This document shows positions 7,645 through 16,057 of a stretch of 49,446 nt of DNA, piece by piece. Origin of the DNA: JADZAI01 sp046348585 (GTDB lineage Bacteria > Pseudomonadota > Alphaproteobacteria > Micropepsales > Micropepsaceae); the NCBI GenBank assembly GCA_046348585.1, contig JAXMDZ010000022.1, positions 1 to 49,446 of the forward strand, in the 5' to 3' direction. Under the pieces are notes generated by a model. The model had not been told where the DNA came from. It did no database searches and saw only the letters and a list, made by a program, of their open reading frames with translations. How positions within the stretch are numbered: position 1 is the first letter of the stretch; every line of letters starts with the position of its first letter. Position numbers and translations under genes: made by a program.

Positions 7645-7924
7645 AGACGGCTTCCGCATGGATGCGGTCGCGCAGCAGCGGGTGAACCAGCCCTGGCGTG
7701 AAGATGTCTATGGGGCGCCCAAGGCGCGCCTCAAGCGCCGCCTCGAGTTCGGCGAGGCGGAAATAGGACGGCGCGCCTTCGAACTCGACCAGTATGTCGA
7801 TGTCGCTGTCGGGCCCCGCCATGTCGCGCGCGGTCGATCCGAACACGCCGATGCGCACGATCTTGAATGCGTCAAGTTCGTGCTTCATGGCCCTGAGGGC
7901 GGCGATGGCGTCGTCGCGGCGCAT
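7637..7924 (-). CDS. mntA: MntA-like nucleotidyltransferase antitoxin
   Basis: A 95-residue minimal nucleotidyltransferase. The active-site signature GS-x10-D-x-D is complete: G29-S30 and D41-I-D43 in the GVFGSTARDM...DSDIDILVEF region. In the HepT/MntA systems this enzyme AMPylates the HEPN toxin and neutralises it. The gene precedes hepT with an 8-bp overlap and lies 23 bp after kup on the same strand. Intact motifs in both partners suggest the pair is functional. Confidence 0.88.
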   Translation of the reverse strand: MRRDDAIAALRAMKHELDAFKIVRIGVFGSTARDMAGPDSDIDILVEFEGAPSYFRLAELEAALEARLGRPIDIFTPGLVHPLLRDRIHAEAVYA

Positions 7925-7947
7925 GACAGCAGTCTAGCGCAGCGCGG

Positions 7948-9861
7948 CTAGACCGTCACCTGGGCGCCGAGTTCGACGACGCGGCCGGTCGGGATCTGGA
8001 AGAAGTCGGTGGCGTTGGTCGCGTTGCGGTTGAGCGCGATGAACAGCTTGTCCTGCCAGCGCGGCATGCCCGAGCGGCGGTCGGGCACGATCACCTTGCG
8101 GCCGAGGAAGAACGACGTCGTCATGATGTCGAACTTCAGCCCCTGCTTCTTCAGCCGGGCGAGGGCGCGCGGCACGTTCGGCGTCTCCATGTAGCCGAAG
8201 TTCAGGATCACCCGCGTCACGTCGTCGTCGATCCGCTCCACCTTGGCGCGCTGCTCCTCGGGGATGCGCGGATAGGAGGCGGTGAAGACGGTCAGCATGA
8301 TCAGCTTCTCGTGCAGCACCTTGTTGTGCTTGAGATTGTGGAAGAGGGCCGGCGGCGCGACCTCGATGTCGTTGGACAGGAACACCGCCGTGCCGGGCAC
8401 CCGCACCGGCGGGCTCTTCTTCAGCATCGCCAGCAGGTCTTCCAGCTTCATCGAGTCGCGGCGGGTCTTTTCCTGGACGATCTGGTTGCCGCGGCGCCAC
8501 GTCCACATGATCAGCATCATGCCGATACCAAGCAGCAGCGGCACATAGGCGCCCTGGAACAGCTTGAGCAGATTGGCCGACAGGAAGGTCAGCTCGATCG
8601 CCAGGATCGGCGCGATGATCAGCATGGTCACGGGCCGCGACAGGCCCCACACGCGCCGCACGATGACATAGGCGAGCAGCGAGGAGACGACCATCGTGCC
8701 GGTCACCGCGATGCCGTAGGCGTGGCTGAGCGCCGAGGACGAGCCGAAGCCGACGACGAGGGCGATGACGCCGACGAAGAGCAGCGTGTTGATGACCGGC
8801 AGGTAGATCTGCCCGGCCGCCGTCTCGCTGGTGCGGCGGATCTCCATGCGCGGCAGCAGGCCGAGCTGGACCGCCTGCTGGGTCAGCGAGAAGGCCCCGG
8901 TGATGACCGCCTGGCTGGCGATCACGGTCGCCATGGTCGCCAGGATGACCAGCGGCACCAGCAATTCGGGCGGCGCGAGCAGGAAGAAGGGATTGGCGGC
9001 CATCTCGTGATGGGCGAGCACCAGGCCGCCCTGGCCGAAATAGTTGAGCGTCAGCGCCGGGAAGACGAACCACATCCAGGCGGCGGTGATCGGCTTGCGG
9101 CCGAAATGGCCCATGTCGGCGTAGAGCGCCTCGCAGCCCGTGACGGTGAGGAACACCGAGCCCAGCACCAGCAGCCCGGCGAAGCCGTGCTCGATCAGGA
9201 AGCCGATGGCGTAGGTCGGGCTCAGCGCATAGAGAATCGCCGGATCGTCGAGGATGTGCCGCAGGCCAAGCGCGCCGATCGACAGGAACCAGACGACGCA
9301 GATCGGCCCGAACGCCGCCGAGACGCGGCCCGTGCCGTGGCGCTGCACCGAGAACAGCACGCCCAGGATGATGATCGCCATCGGTAGGATGTACGGATCG
9401 AACGTGTCGGTGACGAGCGAGAGGCCTTCCAGCGCCGAGAGCACCGAGATCGCCGGCGTGATGATCGCCTCGCCCGAGAACAGCGAGGCCCCGGCGATGC
9501 CGAGCACGAAGATCGTCGTGGTGCGGCGGCCATAGGCCTTCTGCGCCAGCGCCATCAGCGAGAGCGTGCCGCCTTCGCCGTTATTGTCGGTGCGCAGCAG
9601 GAAGACGACGTATTTCAGCGTCACGATGATGGTCAGCGACCAGAACATCAGCGAGACGATGCCGATGATCTCGTTGTTGCTGAGTCCGTCGGCGCTGGCC
9701 GCCGTCAGGGCTTCGCGGAAGGCGTAGAGCGGGCTGGTGCCGATGTCGCCATAGACGACCCCGATGCTGCCCAGCGTCAGCGCCCAGAACGAGGCCTTGG
9801 GATGATGGTCGTGCTCGCCGGCCGGGATCGTGCCGGTGGCGGCCGGTGCGGTGTCGGTCAA
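7948..9861 (-). CDS. kup: Kup/HAK-family low-affinity potassium transporter
   Basis: A 637-residue protein with 12 predicted membrane segments and a C-terminal cytoplasmic domain of about 170 residues. The family signature GDIGTSPLYAF is at residues 38-48, and LTVTGCEALYADMGHFG is also typical. It imports K+ driven by the proton gradient. The first 24 residues are polar with a histidine pair cluster (EHDHH). The gene is monocistronic or followed by mntA-hepT 23 bp downstream. Those small genes are probably a later insertion between kup and accA. Confidence 0.95.
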   Translation of the reverse strand: MTDTAPAATGTIPAGEHDHHPKASFWALTLGSIGVVYGDIGTSPLYAFREALTAASADGLSNNEIIGIVSLMFWSLTIIVTLKYVVFLLRTDNNGEGGTLSLMALAQKAYGRRTTTIFVLGIAGASLFSGEAIITPAISVLSALEGLSLVTDTFDPYILPMAIIILGVLFSVQRHGTGRVSAAFGPICVVWFLSIGALGLRHILDDPAILYALSPTYAIGFLIEHGFAGLLVLGSVFLTVTGCEALYADMGHFGRKPITAAWMWFVFPALTLNYFGQGGLVLAHHEMAANPFFLLAPPELLVPLVILATMATVIASQAVITGAFSLTQQAVQLGLLPRMEIRRTSETAAGQIYLPVINTLLFVGVIALVVGFGSSSALSHAYGIAVTGTMVVSSLLAYVIVRRVWGLSRPVTMLIIAPILAIELTFLSANLLKLFQGAYVPLLLGIGMMLIMWTWRRGNQIVQEKTRRDSMKLEDLLAMLKKSPPVRVPGTAVFLSNDIEVAPPALFHNLKHNKVLHEKLIMLTVFTASYPRIPEEQRAKVERIDDDVTRVILNFGYMETPNVPRALARLKKQGLKFDIMTTSFFLGRKVIVPDRRSGMPRWQDKLFIALNRNATNATDFFQIPTGRVVELGAQVTV

Positions 9862-10005
9862 AGTCGCATCACGCGGTTCGCCGGAAATGGCCCCTCAAGT
9901 GCGCCGCAATCTACGCGCCGCTTCACGAAAGTCTACGCCGCAGAAGCAATATTCACGCTTGACCTTGCGCGCCGAAAGGAGTTGCCGGACGCCCCTTCCC
10001 GAAGG

Positions 10006-10833
10006 TCAGCGGGCGAGCGCCCCGCCCGCTTCGAGGCGCTTGGCTTCGGTCTCAGCCGCGGCGAGCGCGGCCTCAGCGGCGGCGAGCGCCGCCTCGGCCT
10101 TCTCGACGCCCTCGTCGTCCATGATGGCGCGGCCGTTGAGGTCTTCGACGCGGACGAAATCGATGCCGTAGGCATAGCCGCCGTCCGGCTCGATGCGCGA
10201 ATCCTGCGCGTCCGCGTTGCCGGGCTGGGCGAGGTCGGGCGTGACGAAGACGAACTTGGTCTCGCCCGTCGTCACCGCTTCGGCGAACTTGAATGTGAAT
10301 CGCTCGTCGATCCAGGGCTTCGCCGCGCCCTTCGCGCCGATCGTCGCGCGGAAGACGATGGTCTGGATCGCCTCCGACGAGCCGTTGCGCAGATTGAACG
10401 AGAGCAGCGGTCCGGCCTCGCCGTTCGCGCCCGGCCGCCAGACGAATTGCGGGTTCACCAGTTCCAGCGCGGCGAGGAATCGGGGGGCCGAGGCTTCCGT
10501 GCGGTGCGCCGTGGCGATCGCCGCTTCGGCCTCGGCGACCTTGGCGGCGAGGGCCGGGATCTCGGTGTCGCGCAGTTCGGCGATTCGCCGGGCGCGAGCC
10601 ATGGCGACGATCTCCGCCGGGGTCTTGCCGGCGATCTCGGCCAGCGGCCAGCCCATCTCGATGGCGATCTCGAAATCCTCGCGCGCGGCGGGCGGCAGGG
10701 CCGCGCCGAGCGCGGCGATCGAGGCCTCCGCCGCCTCCTTCGAGGCGCCGTCGACGACCGTCGGCGCGCTCTGGCCGCAGGCCGCCACGATCAGGGCGGC
10801 CGCCAGAGCGATGCTTCTCGCCGCCGCCCGCAT
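10006..10833 (-). CDS. Predicted lipoprotein of unknown function
   Basis: A 275-residue protein with a lipoprotein signal. A basic start, a hydrophobic stretch and the lipobox V-A-A-C put the lipidated cysteine at residue 19. The middle (about 75-110) is charged and helical, probably coiled. The following domain (about 120-235) is beta-rich, with NPQFVWRPGANGEAGPLLSFNLRN suggesting an immunoglobulin-like fold. The last 40 residues are an alanine/glutamate-rich helix. I do not recognise a named family. It starts 5 bp after the epoxide hydrolase stop, so the two are probably one operon. Confidence 0.72.
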   Translation of the reverse strand: MRAAARSIALAAALIVAACGQSAPTVVDGASKEAAEASIAALGAALPPAAREDFEIAIEMGWPLAEIAGKTPAEIVAMARARRIAELRDTEIPALAAKVAEAEAAIATAHRTEASAPRFLAALELVNPQFVWRPGANGEAGPLLSFNLRNGSSEAIQTIVFRATIGAKGAAKPWIDERFTFKFAEAVTTGETKFVFVTPDLAQPGNADAQDSRIEPDGGYAYGIDFVRVEDLNGRAIMDDEGVEKAEAALAAAEAALAAAETEAKRLEAGGALAR

Positions 10834-10838
10834 GGCGC

Positions 10839-12011
10839 TCAGAACCCGATGCCGCGCGCGAAGGCGGCGATGTCGGCGACCAGCTTCTCGGGCTTCTCCA
10901 GCGCCGCGAAATGCCCGCCTTCGCCCATGTCGGTCCAGCGCACGACGTTCATCTGCCGCTCCACCATCGAGCGCGGCGGGAAGGGGATGAGGTCGACCGG
11001 GAAATTGGCGATGCCGACCGGCTTCTCGATGCGCGCCTTTTCGGGAACCGGCGCGCCGCTCGCGTCCTCGAAGAGGCCGCGATAGAGCCAGGTCGAGGTC
11101 GCGAAGGTGCCGGAGACCAGATAGATCATCACGTTGGTCAGCATCTGATCCATCGAATAGACGCTCTCGATGCGGCCGTCCTTGAGGTCGGACCAGCCGT
11201 GGAACTTCTCCACGATCCAGGCGGCGACGCCGACGGGCGAGTCCGTCAGGGCGTAGGAGAGGGTCAGCGGCTTGGTCGACTGTTCGCGGAAGTAAGCGCC
11301 TTCGGCCTCGAAGAGGGCCGCGGCCCGCATCGCGTAGGCGCGCTCCTCGTCGGTCTCGGGGCCGACGCCCGGCGAGCGCCAGCCGAGCATGTTGAGATGG
11401 ACGCCCGCGCAGGCCGGGGCGTCGTAGCCGAGCCAGCCGGAGACCGCGCTGCCCCAGTCGCCGCCCTGGGCGATGTAGCTCTTGTAGCCGAGCGCGCCGG
11501 TCATCAGCGCGTCGAAATGGGCGGCGACGGTGCGCGGCGAGATCGGCCGCTTCGGCTTGCCCGAGAAGCCGTAGCCCGGCAGCGAGGGGACGATCACGTC
11601 GAAGCCGTCCTCGGCCTTGCCGCCGAACCGCTCGGGATGGGCGAGCGCCTCGACGATGTGCAGGAACTCGAAATACGAGCCCGGCCAGCCGTGGCTGAGG
11701 ATCAGCGGCCGGGGCGAGGGGTTCGAGCCCTTCTCGTGCACGAAATGGATGTCGATGTCGCCGACCCGCGCCTTGAACTGCGCAAAGCGGTTGAGGCCGG
11801 CCTCGGCCTTGCGCCAGTCGAAGCCGCCGCGCCAATGCGCGATCAGCGCCTCCATGTAGGCGGCGCTCGCGCCATAGGCCCAGGGACCGCCCGGGCCGCC
11901 CTCAGGCGCGTCCGGCATCACGAAGGCGGCGACGCGGGCGGCGATGGCGTCGAGGGTCGGTTGGGGAACCTCGACGGCGAAGGGGCGGGGCGTGGCGGCG
12001 GCAAGGGTCAT
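10839..12011 (-). CDS. Epoxide hydrolase (EHN-type alpha/beta hydrolase)
   Basis: A 390-residue alpha/beta hydrolase with the N-terminal EHN cap region (about 8-100) seen in microsomal-type epoxide hydrolases. The oxyanion motif HGWPGS is at 107-112, the nucleophile is D185 in GGDWGS, and the catalytic histidine is H367 in GEGGHFAALEKP. Tyrosines that activate the epoxide probably lie in the lid. It converts epoxides to vicinal diols. The start at 12011 gives the usual length; a longer frame upstream has no family support. It is divergent from mutT with 157 bp between. Confidence 0.88.
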   Translation of the reverse strand: MTLAAATPRPFAVEVPQPTLDAIAARVAAFVMPDAPEGGPGGPWAYGASAAYMEALIAHWRGGFDWRKAEAGLNRFAQFKARVGDIDIHFVHEKGSNPSPRPLILSHGWPGSYFEFLHIVEALAHPERFGGKAEDGFDVIVPSLPGYGFSGKPKRPISPRTVAAHFDALMTGALGYKSYIAQGGDWGSAVSGWLGYDAPACAGVHLNMLGWRSPGVGPETDEERAYAMRAAALFEAEGAYFREQSTKPLTLSYALTDSPVGVAAWIVEKFHGWSDLKDGRIESVYSMDQMLTNVMIYLVSGTFATSTWLYRGLFEDASGAPVPEKARIEKPVGIANFPVDLIPFPPRSMVERQMNVVRWTDMGEGGHFAALEKPEKLVADIAAFARGIGF

Positions 12012-12168
12012 GGGGATTCCGGAGGCGCTGGGCGGCTGGGCGTTGGCGGGCGGCGCACGGTAGAAGCCGGGGCCGGGCCAATCAATCGCGGAGGCGCTGC
12101 GTGCGAACAATCGATTCAAATTTGAACCCTTACCAATCCTTAAGGCTGGCGGCGGAAGGTCGTGGGGC

Positions 12169-12591
12169 ATGACGGGAAACGTGAGGCTGGTCCTGGTGGC
12201 GGCCTGCGCCCTCGTCGACCCCGAGGGGCGCGTCCTGATGGCGGAGCGTCCCGAGGGCAAGGAATTGGCGGGACTGTGGGAGTTCCCGGGAGGCAAGGTC
12301 GAGGATGGCGAAAGGCCTGAAGACGCACTGGTCCGCGAACTCGGCGAAGAGCTGGGGATTCGCGTCGACGCGGGCGCGCTCCGGCCGTTCGCCTTCGCCA
12401 GCCACGCCTATGAGCGGTTCCACCTGCTCATGCCGCTCTATCTCTGCCGCTCCTGGTCGGGAGAGGTGAGACCGATGGAAGGACAACGCATTCTCTGGTC
12501 GGCGCCCGCCGATCTCCACTCTCTGCCCATGCCGCCGGCCGACGTGCCGCTGGTTGCGGCTCTCCAGCGCAAGGGGGCGCTCCTGTCATGA
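12169..12591 (+). CDS. mutT: 8-oxo-dGTP diphosphatase (MutT, Nudix)
   Basis: A 140-residue Nudix hydrolase with a complete Nudix box at residues 42-64 (G-x5-E-x7-REL-G-EELG-I). The flanking LAGLWEFPGGKVE is the MutT-type substrate motif, where N and F residues read 8-oxo-guanine. MutT removes mutagenic 8-oxo-dGTP from the nucleotide pool. A GGAAGG ribosome site lies 8 nt upstream of ATG 12169. Its stop overlaps the start of the pilin gene (ATGA), an unusual partner. Confidence 0.93.
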   Translation: MTGNVRLVLVAACALVDPEGRVLMAERPEGKELAGLWEFPGGKVEDGERPEDALVRELGEELGIRVDAGALRPFAFASHAYERFHLLMPLYLCRSWSGEVRPMEGQRILWSAPADLHSLPMPPADVPLVAALQRKGALLS

Positions 12592-12764
12592 AGAAGCTCG
12601 GCACATTCCTCAATCGTTTCGGCCGCGACGAGTCCGGCGCGACGTCGATCGAATACGGCCTCATCGCCACCTTCATCGCGCTGGCGATCATCTCGTCGAT
12701 CCAGCTGGTCGGCACGACGTTGATCACCGACTTCTATGACGTGGTCGTCGACGCCTTCAACTAG
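12588..12764 (+). CDS. Flp-family type IVb pilin
   Basis: A 58-residue prepilin. A short basic leader (MKKLGTFLNRFGRDESG) is followed by ATSIEYGLIA and a hydrophobic helix. This is the Flp pattern, with processing predicted after G17 and the conserved E-Y at +5/+6. Mature Flp subunits form tight-adherence pili assembled by the Tad machinery. No tad genes are present here. Its ATG overlaps the mutT stop in ATGA, and its TAG is shared (CTAG, 12761-12764) with the convergent methyltransferase gene. Confidence 0.85.
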   Translation: MKKLGTFLNRFGRDESGATSIEYGLIATFIALAIISSIQLVGTTLITDFYDVVVDAFN

Positions 12765-13630
12765 GGCTTCGGCTTCAGAGCGTCCTCGAGCCGCATCCGG
12801 GCGGAGCCGGGTTTCAGCGGCTGGGGCTGGCTCTCGTGGGGGCGCCAGCCCGTCAGGGTGAGGTAGACAAAGGTCGCCGGCACCCGCCCGTCCGCCGCGC
12901 CGTGCCGCTCCGCATAGAGCGCCAGCGCCCGCATCAGGGTTCCCCGCGCCAGAAAGGACCGCCGCCGCGCGGTCAGCACGTTGCTCTCCCCCGCGCCCCG
13001 CAGATCGGCCAGCAGCCTGAGCGGATCGCCGTAGCGGATCGTCAGACGGTCGGCGTCGGCGACCGGCAGCGCGAAGCCCGCCCGCTGCAGCAGCGCTCCG
13101 GCGTCGCGCACATCGGCGAAGGGGAAGATGCGGGGGGAAAGGCCGCCCGCCTCGATCTCGGCCTCGGCCAGCGCGGCGCGCAATTCGTGCAGCGTCTCGG
13201 CCCCGAACAGGATGCCGAGGAAAAACCCGTCCGGCTTCAGTGCGGCCCGCGCCTGCACCAGCGCGCCGACCGGATCGTTGACGGCGTGCAGGTCGAGCAG
13301 GCTGACCACGAGGTCGAAATCGCCGCCGAGCCAGGGCGAGGCTTCGGCATCGTCGTCCGGTCCGGCATGGACGATGTCGGCGATCTTGGCCTTGGGGAGC
13401 GCCGTCTCCAGGTGCCGGCCGCGATCGCCCCAGACGAGGGCGCGGCCGAAGGGGCGGGCGACGTCGAGCAGCTTCTCGGCCGCCAGCCCTGCCGCATAGG
13501 CGTGCAGCACGTCGTGCGCGGCGAAGGCGGCCGCCCGGCGCGCCGCCCGCAGCCGCCGCAGCGGGCGGTCGAATAGTCGCGGGGGGGCGTCCTCGCGCCC
13601 GCGCGGAGATGGGCTAGGCTCATCGCTCAT
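12761..13630 (-). CDS. NDUFAF5/BioC-like SAM-dependent methyltransferase-fold protein
   Basis: A 289-residue protein that opens with LFDRPLRRLR and has a C-terminal DPLRLLADLRGAGESN segment. Both resemble the NDUFAF5 family, which modifies an arginine of complex I in mitochondria and is widespread in alphaproteobacteria. A Rossmann methyltransferase region covers about 55-170. Motif I reads ALVWGDRGRHL, so the usual acidic-x-G-x-G glycine loop is altered, and SAM binding is uncertain. The start at 13630 abuts the comF start head-to-head. A longer upstream frame lies inside comF and is not used. Confidence 0.8.
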   Translation of the reverse strand: MSDEPSPSPRGREDAPPRLFDRPLRRLRAARRAAAFAAHDVLHAYAAGLAAEKLLDVARPFGRALVWGDRGRHLETALPKAKIADIVHAGPDDDAEASPWLGGDFDLVVSLLDLHAVNDPVGALVQARAALKPDGFFLGILFGAETLHELRAALAEAEIEAGGLSPRIFPFADVRDAGALLQRAGFALPVADADRLTIRYGDPLRLLADLRGAGESNVLTARRRSFLARGTLMRALALYAERHGAADGRVPATFVYLTLTGWRPHESQPQPLKPGSARMRLEDALKPKP

Positions 13631-14420
13631 GCGCGCCATGGATAGCCCGCGTCCGGCCTGGTTGGCGAGGCTCGCCCGCGCCGGAACCGGGCTGGCCGAT
13701 CTGCTGTTCCCGCCGCGCTGCCTCGGCTGCGGGACCGAGACGGGGGCGGCGGGGGCGCTCTGCACGCCCTGCTGGGAGGCGACCGACTTCATCGACGCGG
13801 CGGCGTGCCGGCGCTGCGGCATTCCGCTGGAGGCGGATTTCGCGGGCGAGACCGAGTGCGCCGCCTGCATCGCGCGGCCGCCCGTCTTCGCCCGCGCCCG
13901 CTCGGTCGTGCGCTACGACACGGCGCGCGAGCTGGTGCTGCGCTTCAAGCACGCCGACCGCACCGACTACGCTCCCGCCTTCGCCGCCTGGATGGCCCGG
14001 GCCGGGTCCGAGCTTCTCGCCGCCACCGATCTGATCGTGCCGGTGCCGCTGCATCGCGGCCGGCTGCTGGCGCGGCGCTACAATCAGGCGGCGGTGCTGG
14101 CGAACGCGCTGGCGCGGCGAACGGGCAAGCGGGCGATCCCCGATGCGCTGACCCGCACCCGGGCGACGCCCAGCCAGGGCGAGATGGTCTCGGCCAGCGC
14201 CCGGCGGCGCAACGTGCTGGGGGCCTTCGCGGTGCGGCCGGGGGCGACGAAGGCGCTGGCGGGGAAGTCGGTGCTGCTGATCGACGACGTGATGACCACC
14301 GGCGCGACGCTGGAGGCGGCGGCGCGGGCCTTGCTGCGGGCCGGGGCGCGCGAGGTCGCGGCGCTGACGCTGGCGCGCGTTGTGCGGCCGGAGGAAGGGC
14401 CTATATTGGCGTCATCATGA
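13629..14420 (+). CDS. comF: ComF-family phosphoribosyltransferase-like protein
   Basis: A 263-residue ComF protein. The N-terminal double zinc finger has CxxC pairs at C31/C34, C45/C48, C60/C63 and C77/C80. The C-terminal domain carries the PRPP-binding motif VLLIDDVMTTGAT at about 215-227. In competent bacteria ComF aids DNA uptake; elsewhere the role is less clear. The start may be 13629 or 13638; neither has a Shine-Dalgarno sequence. It starts head-to-head with the methyltransferase gene and overlaps grxC by ATGA. Confidence 0.9.
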   Translation: MRAMDSPRPAWLARLARAGTGLADLLFPPRCLGCGTETGAAGALCTPCWEATDFIDAAACRRCGIPLEADFAGETECAACIARPPVFARARSVVRYDTARELVLRFKHADRTDYAPAFAAWMARAGSELLAATDLIVPVPLHRGRLLARRYNQAAVLANALARRTGKRAIPDALTRTRATPSQGEMVSASARRRNVLGAFAVRPGATKALAGKSVLLIDDVMTTGATLEAAARALLRAGAREVAALTLARVVRPEEGPILASS

Positions 14421-14671
14421 AGCCGGTCACGATCTACACCACCGCCTGGTGCCCCTATTGCCACCGCGCCAAGGCGCTGCTCGCCGCCAAGGGCGCGCCG
14501 TTCGAGGAAATCGACGTGACGATGGACGCCAAGCTGCGCGCCGACATGGAAGCCAAGGCCGGCCGCCATACCGTGCCGCAGATCTGGATCGGCGAGACGC
14601 ATGTGGGCGGCTGCGACGATCTGCACGCGCTGGAGCAGGCGGGCCGGCTCGACGCGATGCTGGCGGGCTAG
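14417..14671 (+). CDS. grxC: Glutaredoxin 3
   Basis: An 84-residue class I glutaredoxin with the dithiol active site C12-P-Y-C15, the TVP cis-proline motif (HTVPQIWIG) and GGCDDL near the C-terminus, which binds glutathione. It reduces protein and mixed disulfides with glutathione. ATG 14417 overlaps the comF stop (ATGA). The next gene begins 3 bp after its stop, so comF, grxC and the amidase gene form a tight operon. Confidence 0.95.
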   Translation: MKPVTIYTTAWCPYCHRAKALLAAKGAPFEEIDVTMDAKLRADMEAKAGRHTVPQIWIGETHVGGCDDLHALEQAGRLDAMLAG

Positions 14672-14674
14672 GCG

Positions 14675-15493
14675 ATGACCGGCGCCTTCCGCGCGGCCTG
14701 CGTGCAACTGCGCTCCAGCGACGACATGGCGGAGAATATCCGCGACGCCTCGGCGCTCATCCGCGAGGCGGCGGCGAAGGGCGCGCACTATGTGCAGACG
14801 CCGGAGAACACCTGCCTGATGGCCCCCGACGGCGGGGCGAAGTTCGAACTGACCTTCGCCGAGGCCGACGATCCGGCGCTGCCCGCCTTTCGCGCCCTCG
14901 CGGCGGAGCTGGGCATCTGGCTGCATATCGGCTCGCTCGCCATCAAGGTCGCGCCCGGCAAGGTCGCCAACCGCGCCTATGTGATCGACCCGAAAGGGGC
15001 GATCGCCGCGACCTACGACAAGATCCATCTCTTCGACGTGAAGCTGGCGGGCGGCGAGGACTACAAGGAAAGCGCGACCGTCGCGCCGGGCGGACGGCTC
15101 GCCGCCGTCGATCTGCCCTGGGGGCGGCTCGGGCTTTCGATCTGCTACGACATCCGCTTTCCCCATCTCTACCGGGCGCTCGCCAAGGCGAGATGCGCCT
15201 TCATCGCCATCCCCGCCGCCTTCACCAAGACGACCGGCGAGGCGCACTGGCACATTCTCCAGCGCGCCCGGGCGATCGAAACCGGGGCGTTCGTGATCTC
15301 GGCCGCCCAGGGCGGGCGTCACGCCAATGGCCGCCAGACCTTCGGCCATAGCCTCATCGTCGGCCCGTGGGGCGAGATCCTGGCCGAGGCCGGAACCGAC
15401 CCTTGCGTGATCCTCGCCGAGATCGACCCGGCCGAAGTGGCGACGGTGCGCGGCCGCATCCCCTCGCTGACCCACGACCGCCCGTTCGCCTGA
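14675..15493 (+). CDS. Carbon-nitrogen hydrolase (Nit1-like, deaminated-glutathione amidase type)
   Basis: A 272-residue nitrilase-superfamily amidase with the complete catalytic triad: E44 (TPENT), K116 (YDKIHLFD) and C157 (SICYDIRFP). The DKIHLFD and CYDIRFP contexts match the Nit1 branch, which hydrolyses deaminated glutathione, a side product of transaminases. The position directly behind a glutaredoxin gene fits a glutathione-related repair role. An omega-amidase is a less likely alternative. The start ATG 14675 lies 3 bp after grxC. Confidence 0.9.
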   Translation: MTGAFRAACVQLRSSDDMAENIRDASALIREAAAKGAHYVQTPENTCLMAPDGGAKFELTFAEADDPALPAFRALAAELGIWLHIGSLAIKVAPGKVANRAYVIDPKGAIAATYDKIHLFDVKLAGGEDYKESATVAPGGRLAAVDLPWGRLGLSICYDIRFPHLYRALAKARCAFIAIPAAFTKTTGEAHWHILQRARAIETGAFVISAAQGGRHANGRQTFGHSLIVGPWGEILAEAGTDPCVILAEIDPAEVATVRGRIPSLTHDRPFA

Positions 15494-15592
15494 CGGGCCG
15501 GGCGGGAGCGGCGCTCTTGCCGCGGCGCAGCATCGGTCCCATGTTGGCGGTCATGGAACATTCATCGGTGCGCGCGCAGGCTTGAGTCCGCC

Positions 15593-16000
15593 ATGATCAG
15601 GTACGACCTCGAGTGCCGGAAGAAGCATCGCTTCGAAGGCTGGTTCGCCTCCTCCTCGGCCTATGAGGACGAGGCGGCGAAGGGCCGCGTCGCCTGTCCG
15701 GTCTGCAATTCCAAGAAGATCGCCAAGGCTCCGATGGCGCCCTCGGTGGCGACACGCTCCGCCGCCGCGACGCCGGGTCCGGCGGAGATGCGCGAGATGC
15801 TGGTCAAGCTGCGCCGCCATGTGGAGCGCACCGGCGAGCATGTCGGCGAGCGCTTCGCCGACGAGGCGCGGGCCATCCATCACGGCGAGGCCGACGACCG
15901 TCCGATCTATGGCGATGCGACGCCCGAAGACGTCGAGGCGCTGCGCGAGGAAGGCATCGAGACGGCCCGCATCCCCTGGGTGCCGATCGGTGACGCCTAG
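15593..16000 (+). CDS. DUF1178 family protein
   Basis: A 135-residue DUF1178 protein, a family of unknown function. The N-terminus MIRYDLECRKKHRFEGWFASS and a CPVC pair at about 36-39 suggest a small zinc ribbon. The C-terminal half is acidic and ends with TARIPWVPIGDA. The family often follows comF, grxC and the nitrilase gene in alphaproteobacteria, as here (99 bp after the amidase). No catalytic motif is visible. Confidence 0.88.
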   Translation: MIRYDLECRKKHRFEGWFASSSAYEDEAAKGRVACPVCNSKKIAKAPMAPSVATRSAAATPGPAEMREMLVKLRRHVERTGEHVGERFADEARAIHHGEADDRPIYGDATPEDVEALREEGIETARIPWVPIGDA

Positions 16001-16057
16001 GGCGAAGTGGCGGGCCGCACCCTTGTGTGGCACATCACGGCCCGAACAGGAGCCGCC

